Shown: positions 8,979 to 16,678 of the stretch, in pieces | Layout: each line of letters begins with the position of its first letter | How positions within the stretch are numbered: position 1 is the stretch's first letter | Assembly (NCBI GenBank): GCA_016197405.1 | Contig: JACPVR010000026.1 | Location: 1 to 64,000, forward strand | Direction: 5' to 3' | Source of the DNA: Mycobacterium sp. | Lineage (GTDB): Bacteria > Actinomycetota > Actinomycetes > Mycobacteriales > Mycobacteriaceae | DNA length: 64,000 bases | Translations under genes and position numbers: made by a program | Notes under the pieces: generated by a model | Seen by the model: only the letters and a program-made list of their open reading frames with translations | What the model was told of the DNA's origin: nothing | The model's database searches: none

Positions 8979-10631
8979 ATGCTGGAATCATTGGTCCAGA
9001 ACGATTTCGAGATCACCATCCAGCATGTGATGCGCCGGATGCGGACCATGAATGCGCATGTCGAGGTGACCACGTTGCGTGATGCCGACGGTTCGGTCAC
9101 CCGCAGCACCTTCGGTGAGGTGATCGGGCGTGCCGACAAGCTGGCCAACGCACTGAGCCGGCTGGGGATCGGACCGGGTGACCGCGTCGCGACATTGTGC
9201 TGGAACACCGCCGAACACCTCGAGGCCTACCTGGCAGTGCCGTGTATGGGCGCTGTGCTGCACACCCTGAACCTTCGCCTGGCCGCTGACCAGCTGGCCT
9301 ACATCATCAACCACGCCCGCGATCGGGTGGTGATAGTGGACGACTCGCTGGTGCCGCTGCTGGAGCAGGTGCTGCCCGACGTCGCCGGGGTCGAACATTT
9401 CATCGTCGTCGGTGCCGGCGACACCGGGGCACTGCCCAAAGTCCTTCGCTACGAAGACCTTCTGGCCGAGCAGCCCGACGGATTCGACTATCCCGCCCTC
9501 GACGGGCGGGCCGCGGCGTGCCTGTGCTACACCAGCGGTACCACCGGATCACCGCGCGGCGTGCTGTACGGGCACCGATCGGTAGCCCTGCATGCTTTGG
9601 CCGAATGCCTCAACGACACACTCGACGTGCGATCGTCGGACCGGGTGCTGCCGGTGGTGCCGATGTTTCACGCCAACGCCTGGGGGTTGCCCTATACCTG
9701 CGCCATGATGGGCGCGCCTCTGGTGTTGCCCAACCGCTTCCTGCAGGCGCAACCGCTGCTGAACCTGATCGAGGCCGAACGGGTCACTTTCGCCGCGGCG
9801 GTCCCCACCATCTGGATGGATGTGTTGCGCAACGGTGCCGCCAATCCACGGGCGGCGGCGACGCTGCGCCGGGTGGTCTGCGGTGGGGCGGCAGTCCCGC
9901 GATCACTGATGCAGCGTTTCGAGGAGCAGTTCGGGGTGCCGCTGGTGCAGGGCTTCGGTATGACCGAGACCAGTCCGCTGGTGGCGATCGCCGAGGCTCC
10001 TGCGGGCTGCACCGGCGAGCAGGCCTGGCATTACCGATCCAAGACCGGACGCATCAGTCCGCTCGTGGAGGCGCGCATCGTCGACGAGCACGGTGCCGAG
10101 TTGGCTTGGGATGGAGCCACTCCCGGTGAACTCGAGCTCAGGGGACCCTGGATTGCGTCGGGCTACTATCGGGACCCGTCGGCTGACCGGGAGAAGTTCC
10201 ACGACGGCTGGCTGCGCACGGGTGATATCGCGACGATAGATGCCTTGGGTTATCTGCAGATCACCGATCGCGCCAAGGATGTCATCAAGTCCGGCGGTGA
10301 ATGGATTTCCTCGGTCGAGATGGAGAATGCGCTGATGTCGCATCCCGCGGTGTTGGAGGCCGCGGTGATCGCCAAACCGGACGAGCGCTGGACGGAGCGG
10401 CCGCTGCCGTGTGTGGTGGTGGGCTCACATACGGCGACCCCGGTGGAGCTCAACGAACATCTCGAGGCCCACTTCGCCAAGTGGCAGTTGCCCGACGAGT
10501 ACGCGTTCATCGACGAGGTACCCAAGACCAGCGTCGGGAAGTTCGACAAGAAGGTCCTGCGCGAACGGTTGTCAGCGGGACGACTCGCCGGGCGGCAACC
10601 GCTGGATCGGCTGCGCACACCCGAGAAGTGA
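8979..10631 (+). CDS. acyl-CoA synthetase (FadD, AMP-forming)
   Basis: This is a 550-residue member of the adenylate-forming family, which makes acyl-AMP and then acyl-CoA from a carboxylic acid, ATP and CoA. YTSGTTGSPRGVLYGH (about residue 180) is the P-loop motif, GFGMTETSP the adenine-binding motif, DGWLRTGDIA the hinge-region motif, and KTSVGKFDKKVLRERL contains the C-terminal catalytic Lys region. The ATG follows GAGGAGA. It diverges from the reductase-P450 run over an inverted repeat. In this pathway it would activate the acid formed by the aldehyde dehydrogenase so that the acyl-CoA dehydrogenase can act on it. Confidence 0.95.
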   Translation: MLESLVQNDFEITIQHVMRRMRTMNAHVEVTTLRDADGSVTRSTFGEVIGRADKLANALSRLGIGPGDRVATLCWNTAEHLEAYLAVPCMGAVLHTLNLRLAADQLAYIINHARDRVVIVDDSLVPLLEQVLPDVAGVEHFIVVGAGDTGALPKVLRYEDLLAEQPDGFDYPALDGRAAACLCYTSGTTGSPRGVLYGHRSVALHALAECLNDTLDVRSSDRVLPVVPMFHANAWGLPYTCAMMGAPLVLPNRFLQAQPLLNLIEAERVTFAAAVPTIWMDVLRNGAANPRAAATLRRVVCGGAAVPRSLMQRFEEQFGVPLVQGFGMTETSPLVAIAEAPAGCTGEQAWHYRSKTGRISPLVEARIVDEHGAELAWDGATPGELELRGPWIASGYYRDPSADREKFHDGWLRTGDIATIDALGYLQITDRAKDVIKSGGEWISSVEMENALMSHPAVLEAAVIAKPDERWTERPLPCVVVGSHTATPVELNEHLEAHFAKWQLPDEYAFIDEVPKTSVGKFDKKVLRERLSAGRLAGRQPLDRLRTPEK

Positions 10632-10701
10632 CATCGAGTGTGCGCAGCCGACAGTCAGCGCAATACCTTCCGGGTGCCGGGGATCCGGCGGCGGTCGAGG
10701 C

Positions 10702-12219
10702 TCACGTGCGCGGCTGGGACAGCAGCGCGTCGAAGATGTGCCGCTCCACCTTCTGGGTGAGATCGATGTGCACGTGCTTGGACTCGGTGTATTCGTCAAG
10801 AGCCCCCGGGCCCAGCTCGCGCCCGAGACCACTCTGCTTGTAGCCGCCGAACGGTAGCGCGGCGTCGATCTGGTGCCAGTTGTTGATCCACACCGTGCCG
10901 GCGCGCAATTGCGTTGCGACCTCGAGGGCGCGTTCGTAGTCGGTGCTCCACACGCCGGCGCTCAAGCCGTAGGGCGAGTCATTGGCCTGGGCCACGGCGT
11001 CGGCGACGTCGGTGTAGCGAAGCACGCTGAGTACCGGGCCGAAGATCTCCTCGCGTGCGACATCCATGTCGTTGGTGACTTCGGTGATGATGGTGGGTTC
11101 GATCCAGTACCCGTTCGCGAACTGCGCACCGGGCGGTGTGCCGCCGCCGAGAACCACCGTGGCCCCGGCCTGGCGGGCACCGTCGATGAATGTCAGCACC
11201 CGGTCGCGCTGTTTGGCCGAGATGACGGGCCCGATGTCGGTGTCGAAGTCATTGGTGTCGCCTATTTTCAGCGATGAAGCACGGTCGACGAGGCGGTCGA
11301 CGACGAGGTCGTACATGCTGTCGGGTACCAACAACCGGGTCCCCGATTCGCAGATCTGTCCGGAATAGAGCATGCAGGCGAACAGCGCGCCGTCGACGGC
11401 GACGTCCAGGTCGGCGTCGTCGAGCAGGATCTGGGCGCCTTTGCCGCCGAGTTCGAGTGACACCTTCTTCACGGTTCCCGCGGCGAGCCGCATGATCTCG
11501 CGACCTACCGGGGTGGAGCCGGTGAAGGCCACCTTGTCGACGTCGGGGTGCTCGGCGAGCCGAGCGCCGACCACCGGGCCCGCTCCGGTGACCAGGTTGA
11601 TCACGCCTTCGGGCACGCCGCACTCATGGGCGATCTCGCACAGCCGCAGCAGCGTCAGGGGTGTCTTCTCATCGGGCTTGATGATCACCGAATTGCCGGC
11701 GGCAAGTGCCGGTGCGATCTTCCAGATGCCCAGCAGCAGAGGGAAGTTCCACGGCACGATGGCGGCGCAGACACCGAGTGGCTCGCGACGGATGACATTG
11801 GTCGACAACGTCGGGTACGCCTGTGTCGGCACCTGCTCCTCCCACTGATAGGTGGCGGCCAGCTCGGCGAAGTGCAAGAAGTGCGGGGCGGCATAACCGA
11901 CATGGAAACCCGTCGCCTGGCGCACCGTCGCGCCGTTGGCGTGGATCTCCAGGTCCACGAGCTCTTCGAGCTCCTGGCCGAGGCGATCGCCGATCTTGGT
12001 CAGCACCGCTGATCGTTCGGCGGGGGAGCGGCGCGACCAGGAACCGGAATCGAAGGCGGCGCGCGCGGCGCTGACAGCGGCGTCCACGTGTTCGGCCGAG
12101 CCGCGAGCCATCGTCGCGTACACCGCTTCGGTTGCGGGGTCGCGAATCTCGTCGGACTCTGCCGAGTCCACGGGTTTGCCGTTGATGAACATCTGATAGT
12201 GCGGTGTATCGGTAGTCAC
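10702..12219 (-). CDS. NAD(P)-dependent aldehyde dehydrogenase
   Basis: This is a 505-residue enzyme of the classic ALDH superfamily, oxidising an aldehyde to the acid. PWNFPLLLGIWKIAPALAAGN is the cofactor-binding stretch (about 160-180), VAFTGSTPVG the Rossmann loop, LELGGKG holds the general-base Glu and GQICESGTR the catalytic Cys. EEIFGPVLSVLRY and the C-terminal PFGGYKQSGLGRELG are also family motifs. The GTG start follows GGAGG. It is convergent with fadD and diverges from the yrbE-mce operon. It fits the aldehyde-to-acid step between the alcohol dehydrogenase and FadD; the natural substrate is not visible from sequence. Confidence 0.95.
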   Translation of the reverse strand: MTTDTPHYQMFINGKPVDSAESDEIRDPATEAVYATMARGSAEHVDAAVSAARAAFDSGSWSRRSPAERSAVLTKIGDRLGQELEELVDLEIHANGATVRQATGFHVGYAAPHFLHFAELAATYQWEEQVPTQAYPTLSTNVIRREPLGVCAAIVPWNFPLLLGIWKIAPALAAGNSVIIKPDEKTPLTLLRLCEIAHECGVPEGVINLVTGAGPVVGARLAEHPDVDKVAFTGSTPVGREIMRLAAGTVKKVSLELGGKGAQILLDDADLDVAVDGALFACMLYSGQICESGTRLLVPDSMYDLVVDRLVDRASSLKIGDTNDFDTDIGPVISAKQRDRVLTFIDGARQAGATVVLGGGTPPGAQFANGYWIEPTIITEVTNDMDVAREEIFGPVLSVLRYTDVADAVAQANDSPYGLSAGVWSTDYERALEVATQLRAGTVWINNWHQIDAALPFGGYKQSGLGRELGPGALDEYTESKHVHIDLTQKVERHIFDALLSQPRT

Positions 12220-12600
12220 GCCGGTGCCTCCATTTCGGGTCGGCTCCAGTCAACCGCCGGCCGGCGCGGCGCACCATCATCCGAAAGGAGGGTTCGGATC
12301 GCTCAGCTGCGGCGATCATGTTCGATCCCGGAACTCGACAGCGCCTCGCGGGGACCTGTAACAGGTTTGCAGGCAAGCGATGTCAGCTATTGACGTCGCC
12401 GTAAACCGCGGTATCGTTGCCGATCATCGGGTTTCTGCGCCCGTGGGGTTGTTCCTCCGTTCGGGGTACCCCTCTCCTCCCTTTGAGGGCTGACATTCGT
12501 TCTCGACGTGGTGGTTACATGAGTCGCTGTTGCCCAACGAAATTCGTCGGCTGAGATCCATGGCAGTCGGCAATGTGCACCCGAAACGTCAGGAGCGTCC
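12220..12600. other. 381-nt non-coding region upstream of the yrbE-mce operon
   Basis: No convincing protein gene is seen here; the 95-aa minus ORF is Arg/Thr-rich and looks like a shadow. The stretch holds the aldehyde dehydrogenase promoter on one strand and the mce promoter on the other. It contains the TTCGGGGTACCCCT motif at 12460, an ACCTGTAACAGGT palindrome near 12353, and an AGGAG site at 12591 that serves the leader ORF. I could not fix a -10/-35 pair with confidence. Confidence 0.6.
12460..12473. promoter_or_regulatory. motif TTCGGGGTACCCCT, second copy
   Basis: This copy matches 13 of 14 positions of the motif upstream of fadD at 8873 and contains the perfect palindrome GGGGTACCCC. 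It lies about 140 nt before the first ribosome-binding site of the mce operon. Both copies are followed by a pyrimidine-rich CTCTCC or TTTCCC run. Confidence 0.45.
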
Positions 12601-12699
12601 GTGACATCTGTGCCGGCTGGTCCCGACGGCCTGTGGACCGCCGTTCGGGATGTCGCCGGCCGATGCTGGGCCACAACATATTCGGATCGGCCGTGTTGA
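12601..12699 (+). CDS. possible 32-codon leader ORF overlapping the yrbEA start
   Basis: A GTG five nt after a strong AGGAG site opens a 32-codon frame beginning VTSVPAGPDGLWTAV and ending at a TGA at 12697. The yrbEA start I favour (GTG 12693) lies inside its last codons, so GTGTTGA couples the two. This is the only good ribosome-binding site before the operon; neither candidate start of yrbEA has one of its own. It may be a leader peptide for translational coupling, or the true N-terminus of YrbEA separated by a frameshift. No homology is recognised in the peptide. Confidence 0.35.
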   Translation: MTSVPAGPDGLWTAVRDVAGRCWATTYSDRPC

Positions 12700-13466
12700 T
12701 CTCCGCGCAGCCGGTGGTCAAGCCGGTGCGCGTCGTCGGCGAGTTCTTCGGATTCACACTCGATGTCCTGATCGGACTGTGCACCAACCCGTTGGCGTGG
12801 CGCGAATACCTGGCGCAGGCGTGGTTCGTCGCGCGGGTCTCACTACTACCTGCGGTGATGATGATCATCCCGTACGCGATCATCAACACCTTCATCTTCA
12901 ACATCCTGCTCAGCGAGTTCGGCGCTGCGGACTTCTCCGGTGCCGGAGCAGCCTTCTTCAATGTGAACCAGATCGGTCCACTCGTGACCGTTCTGGTGAC
13001 CGCCGGGGCCAGTGCGACCGCGATGTGCGCGGATCTGGGTGCGCGCACCATCAGGGAGGAACTCGACGCGCAGCGGGTGATGGGGATCGATCCCATTCAG
13101 GCGCTGGTCATCCCGCGCGTGCTCGCCGCGACCACCGTGTCAATGGCGCTGATGGGGGTCGTGGTCTTCGTCGGAATGGTCGCTTCCTTTTTCTTTTGTG
13201 TTTTCGCCCTGGATGTTTCGGCGGGTGTGTTCGTCTCGGGGATGACGGTGGTCACTGGTCTCGGCGATGTCGTGGTCTCGCTCGTCAAGGCATTTCTCTT
13301 CGGCCTGGCAGCCGGATTGATCGCCTGCTACAAGGGCGTTTCGGTAGGGGGTGGACCCGCCGGCGTCGGCAACGCCGTCAACGAGACAGTGGTGTTCTCG
13401 TTCATGGTGCTGTTCACCGTCAACATCATCGTGACCGCAGTCGGTGTGCAGTTCACCCTGAAGTGA
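12693..13466 (+). CDS. yrbEA: YrbE-type Mce permease, A subunit
   Basis: This is a 257-residue MlaE-family inner-membrane permease, the first of two forming the channel of the Mce lipid importer. Several hydrophobic helices are visible, with NILLSEFGAADFSGAGAA, MCADLGARTIREELDAQRVMGIDP (the conserved cytoplasmic EExDA loop that contacts the ATPase) and GGGPAGVGNAVNETVV. GTG 12693 gives a start matching the short N-terminus of YrbE4A-like proteins; ATG 12663 is an alternative adding ten residues. Neither has its own strong ribosome-binding site, but the leader ORF at 12601 does. yrbEB follows after 7 nt. The MceG-type ATPase is not in the window, as is usual for mycobacteria. Confidence 0.9.
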   Translation: MLISAQPVVKPVRVVGEFFGFTLDVLIGLCTNPLAWREYLAQAWFVARVSLLPAVMMIIPYAIINTFIFNILLSEFGAADFSGAGAAFFNVNQIGPLVTVLVTAGASATAMCADLGARTIREELDAQRVMGIDPIQALVIPRVLAATTVSMALMGVVVFVGMVASFFFCVFALDVSAGVFVSGMTVVTGLGDVVVSLVKAFLFGLAAGLIACYKGVSVGGGPAGVGNAVNETVVFSFMVLFTVNIIVTAVGVQFTLK

Positions 13467-13473
13467 GGCAGCC

Positions 13474-14340
13474 ATGACCCAGTCGATCTCGCGTGCGGTT
13501 CCCGCCCGCCACCATCAGAGGTTTTCACGTGTGAAGGCCAAAGCGGTGGGCGAATGGGACCGCATCGGCGCGCAGACGTACTTCTACTTCCGGACACTGG
13601 CCTCGATACCCGGTGCGGTCATCTACTACCGCCCGGAATTGCTGCGGTTGATCGCTCAGATGGGTTTGGGTTCCGGGGCGCTCGCGGCTGTCGGCGGGAC
13701 GATCGTGATCGTCGGTTTCATGACGATGACCACCGGTGCCGTGGTCGCCGCGCAGGGCTTCACCCAATTCCAGTCCGTCGGCGTGGACGCGTTCACCGGC
13801 TTCGCGTCGGCGTTCTTCATCCCTCGGCTCATCGTTCCGGGCACGGCACAGGTCACGCTCACGGCCACCATCGGAGCGGGCGCCACAGCGCAGATGGGAG
13901 CGATGCGGATCAACGAGGAAGTCGACGCGCTGGAGGTCATCGGCATCCGAAGCGTCACCTACCTCGCAGCCACGCGCGTCCTGGCCGGCACGATCGTGGT
14001 CATTCCGTTGTACGCGGTGGCGCTCATGACCGGGTTCCTCGCCGCACGTTTCGGGACGACGGCGATCTACGGCCAGGCCTCAGGTGTCTACGACCACTAC
14101 TTCGACACCTTTCTCAACACCAGCGATCTCGTCTGGTCGTTCCTGCAGACGATCGTGATGATCGTCGTGGTGATGCTGGTCTGCACCTACTACGGATACA
14201 CCGCAAGTGGCGGCCCGGCTGGCGTCGGCGAGGCCGTCGGCCGCGCGGTACGTGCATCCATGGTGATCGGCGGGATAGTCCTGATGGCCGTCACCCTGGC
14301 CGTGTACGGCACCTCCGGCAACTTCCACCTGGCGGGTTAG
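13474..14340 (+). CDS. yrbEB: YrbE-type Mce permease, B subunit
   Basis: This is a 288-residue MlaE-family permease, partner of YrbEA. An N-terminal segment IGAQTYFYFRTLASIPGAVIYY leads into hydrophobic helices; the signature loop reads MGAMRINEEVDALEVIGIRS and the C-terminus has YTASGGPAGVGEAVGRAVRAS. These loops match the second permease of Mce operons and are where the EExDALxxxGI motif should be. The ATG is 7 nt after yrbEA stop with a GGCAGCC site. It ends four nt before mceA. Together with YrbEA it should form the membrane pore for lipid import, powered by a distant MceG ATPase. Confidence 0.94.
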   Translation: MTQSISRAVPARHHQRFSRVKAKAVGEWDRIGAQTYFYFRTLASIPGAVIYYRPELLRLIAQMGLGSGALAAVGGTIVIVGFMTMTTGAVVAAQGFTQFQSVGVDAFTGFASAFFIPRLIVPGTAQVTLTATIGAGATAQMGAMRINEEVDALEVIGIRSVTYLAATRVLAGTIVVIPLYAVALMTGFLAARFGTTAIYGQASGVYDHYFDTFLNTSDLVWSFLQTIVMIVVVMLVCTYYGYTASGGPAGVGEAVGRAVRASMVIGGIVLMAVTLAVYGTSGNFHLAG

Positions 14341-14343
14341 CGG

Positions 14344-15612
14344 ATGGCCGGCAGAGCGGGAGAGCAACGGCTCGCGAACAGGTGGTGGACGCTGATCCTG
14401 CTCGCCACGGTCGGTGTCCTGGGTTTCGTGACCACGACCGCCTTTCTGGGGACCTTCCGGTCCTCGGTCCCTGTCACCGTCACCTCGGACCGGTCGGGAT
14501 TGGTTCTGGAGACCGGCGCCAAGGTGAAGTTGCGTGGGGTAGATGTCGGCCGCGTGGCCGCGATCGGCCACGCCGATCGGGCAGCGCGCCTCACGCTCGA
14601 GATCGATACCGACCAGATTCGCCACATCCCCGCCAACGTCGAGCCGAGGATCAACGTGACCACGATCTTCGGCGCGAAGTTCGTCGATCTGGTGTATCCG
14701 CGGTTCCCCAGTGCCCAGCGCCTGGCTGCCGGTGCGGTGCTTCGGTCGACCAACGTCACGACCGAGGTCAACACGGTCTTCGAGAACATCGTCGACCTGC
14801 TCAAGATGGTCGATCCGTTGAAGCTCAACGCCGTGCTGTCCGCGGTCGCCGAAGCGGTCCGTGGACGTGGCGAGCAGATCGGCGCGGCGACCACGGACCT
14901 CAACGAGGTCCTGACGGCACTCAACGCACGCAATGACACAATCCACCAGGATCTGCTGTCGCTGAAGAACTTCGGCGATACCTACGGCGCCGCGGCCAAC
15001 GACATCGTGGCCATCCTGAACTCCGCGGCCACCACCAGCACCACTATCACCGAGCATGAGAAATCACTGGATGGACTGCTGCTCAGTGCAATCGGCATCA
15101 GCGACGCCGGAACGAATCTACTCGCCGCGAGCAAGGACAATCTCGTCACCGCGGTGAACACTTTGGCGCCGACGGTGAATCTGTTGAACATGTACAGCCC
15201 CGAATACGCGTGCACGCTGCAGGGCGCCAAGTGGATCGTCGACAATTCGGGCCCGGTCTTCGGCGGCGACGGCCGCAGCTTCGTCGTCGACGTGGCGCTG
15301 CTACCGGGCAACGACCCCTACGTCTACCCCGACAACCTGCCGGTCGTCGCCGCAAAGGGGGGCCCCGGCGGCCTGCCGTCATGCGGGTCGTTGCCCGATG
15401 CGACGAAGAACTTCCCCGTGCGTCAGCTCGTCACGAACACCGGCTGGGGAACCGGACTCGATATCCGGCCCAACCCCGGAATCGGGCACCCCTGCTATGC
15501 CGACTACCTGCCGGCCACCCGGGCGATCCCGCAGCCGCCGAGCATCCGCCAATGCCTACCGGGGCCGGCGCCAGGCCCCGAGCCGACCGGCGGCGGACAG
15601 GGCACACCATGA
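14344..15612 (+). CDS. mceA: MceA-type substrate-binding protein
   Basis: This is a 422-residue Mce/MlaD-family protein. One N-terminal membrane helix (TLILLATVGVLGFVTTTAFL, residues 16-35) is followed by the MlaD domain, with LVLETGAKVKLRGVDVGRVAAI at about 55-75, and then a long helical region (150-310) that in Mce proteins builds the tunnel across the periplasm. The C-terminus is Pro/Gly-rich with paired Cys. First of six mce genes; it starts 4 nt after yrbEB and its TGA is shared with the start of a 13-codon ORF leading to mceB. The six paralogs are expected to form one hetero-hexamer that shuttles lipid to the YrbE permeases. Confidence 0.94.
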   Translation: MAGRAGEQRLANRWWTLILLATVGVLGFVTTTAFLGTFRSSVPVTVTSDRSGLVLETGAKVKLRGVDVGRVAAIGHADRAARLTLEIDTDQIRHIPANVEPRINVTTIFGAKFVDLVYPRFPSAQRLAAGAVLRSTNVTTEVNTVFENIVDLLKMVDPLKLNAVLSAVAEAVRGRGEQIGAATTDLNEVLTALNARNDTIHQDLLSLKNFGDTYGAAANDIVAILNSAATTSTTITEHEKSLDGLLLSAIGISDAGTNLLAASKDNLVTAVNTLAPTVNLLNMYSPEYACTLQGAKWIVDNSGPVFGGDGRSFVVDVALLPGNDPYVYPDNLPVVAAKGGPGGLPSCGSLPDATKNFPVRQLVTNTGWGTGLDIRPNPGIGHPCYADYLPATRAIPQPPSIRQCLPGPAPGPEPTGGGQGTP

Positions 15613-15650
15613 CACCGTTCGGCCCAACAGACCCAGGAGCGAAGTGGTGA
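15609..15650 (+). CDS. 13-codon micro-ORF linking mceA and mceB
   Basis: ATG at 15609 overlaps the mceA stop as ATGA, and its own TGA overlaps the mceB start as GTGA. The peptide would be MTPFGPTDPGAKW. Its last codons contain the AGGAG that serves mceB. A ribosome ending mceA could reinitiate here and end exactly on the mceB start. It may be only a spacer read in frame by chance; no homology is known to me. Confidence 0.35.
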   Translation: MTPFGPTDPGAKW

Positions 15651-16678
15651 CCGATAACTCCAGAGGGCTGATCTGGCGTCTCGCACTCTTCGGGATCGTC
15701 TGCGCGCTGGCACTATTCGCCACGGTGGTGGTCTTCGGGCAGTTCCGCTTCAGCGGCGACCGGAAAACCTACGGGGCGATCTTCAGCAATGTCTCCGGGT
15801 TGCGAACCGGCAACCTGGTCCGAGCCGCAGGGGTCGAGGTCGGCAAAGTGACCGACATCGTGGTCAACCCCGATGCCACCGTCCACGTCGAGTTCAACGC
15901 CGACCCGTCGGCAGTTCTGACCGAGGCCACCAGGGCCGAGATTCGCTACGACGACCTCATCGGCGGGCGCTACCTGGCACTCGTCGACGTCGCCGCCGGA
16001 CCTCGCATCCTGGCCGCGGGACAGACCATTCCCGTCGAGCGAACCCAACCGGCGCTGGATCTGGACTCGGTGACCGCGGGCTTCCGGCCGCTGTTCCGCG
16101 CGTTGGACCCGCAGCAGGTCAACGACCTCAGCGGCCAATTGATGCACGCTTTGCAAGGCGAAGGCCCCACCATCGCCTCGTTCCTCCAACAAGCCGCGGC
16201 GGTGACCAGCACCTTGGCCGACCGCGATCAGCTGATCGGACAGACTGTCGACAATCTCAACGTGGTGCTCGCGACGCTGGGCCCGCAGACCGGACAATTG
16301 GACAAGGCGGTGACGTCACTGTCGGACCTGATTCACGGTCTGGCGCAACGTAAGACCGACATCGCCAACGCCGTCGCGTACACCGATGCGGCAACGGCCT
16401 CGATCGCCGACCTGCTCGGGCAATCCCGGCAGCCGATTGCGCGGGTGGTTAGCGAGACCGATCGCCTGGCGGGCACGGCGCTCGACGACCGCGACTACCT
16501 CGACGAGATCCTCGACACCCTGCCCGACAAGTATCAGATGCTCAACCGCCAAGGCATCTACGGCGACTACTTCAGCTTCTACTTCTGTGATGTCGTGCTC
16601 AAGCTCAACGGCAAAGGAGGTCAACCGGTGTTCGTCAAGGTCGCCGGCCAGACCACGGGTCGGTGTGCGCCACGATGA
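15647..16678 (+). CDS. mceB: MceB-type substrate-binding protein
   Basis: This is a 343-residue Mce/MlaD protein. The N-terminal helix LALFGIVCALALFATVVVF is followed by the MlaD domain containing VSGLRTGNLVRAAGVEVGKVTDI and IRYDDLIGGRYLALVDV, then a helical part and a C-terminal region with two Cys (YFCDVVLKL, GRCAPR). The ORF track begins much earlier; GTG 15647 lies 8 nt after AGGAG and is preceded by another GTG. Its stop overlaps mceC as ATGA. The short length without a Pro-rich tail is usual for MceB. Function is as one ring subunit of the Mce importer. Confidence 0.93.
   Translation: MTDNSRGLIWRLALFGIVCALALFATVVVFGQFRFSGDRKTYGAIFSNVSGLRTGNLVRAAGVEVGKVTDIVVNPDATVHVEFNADPSAVLTEATRAEIRYDDLIGGRYLALVDVAAGPRILAAGQTIPVERTQPALDLDSVTAGFRPLFRALDPQQVNDLSGQLMHALQGEGPTIASFLQQAAAVTSTLADRDQLIGQTVDNLNVVLATLGPQTGQLDKAVTSLSDLIHGLAQRKTDIANAVAYTDAATASIADLLGQSRQPIARVVSETDRLAGTALDDRDYLDEILDTLPDKYQMLNRQGIYGDYFSFYFCDVVLKLNGKGGQPVFVKVAGQTTGRCAPR

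Noticed and set aside
12387-12674. 95-codon minus-strand ORF in the mce upstream region
   Set aside because: Arg/Thr/Pro-rich, no ribosome-binding site, overlaps control sequence and the leader ORF.
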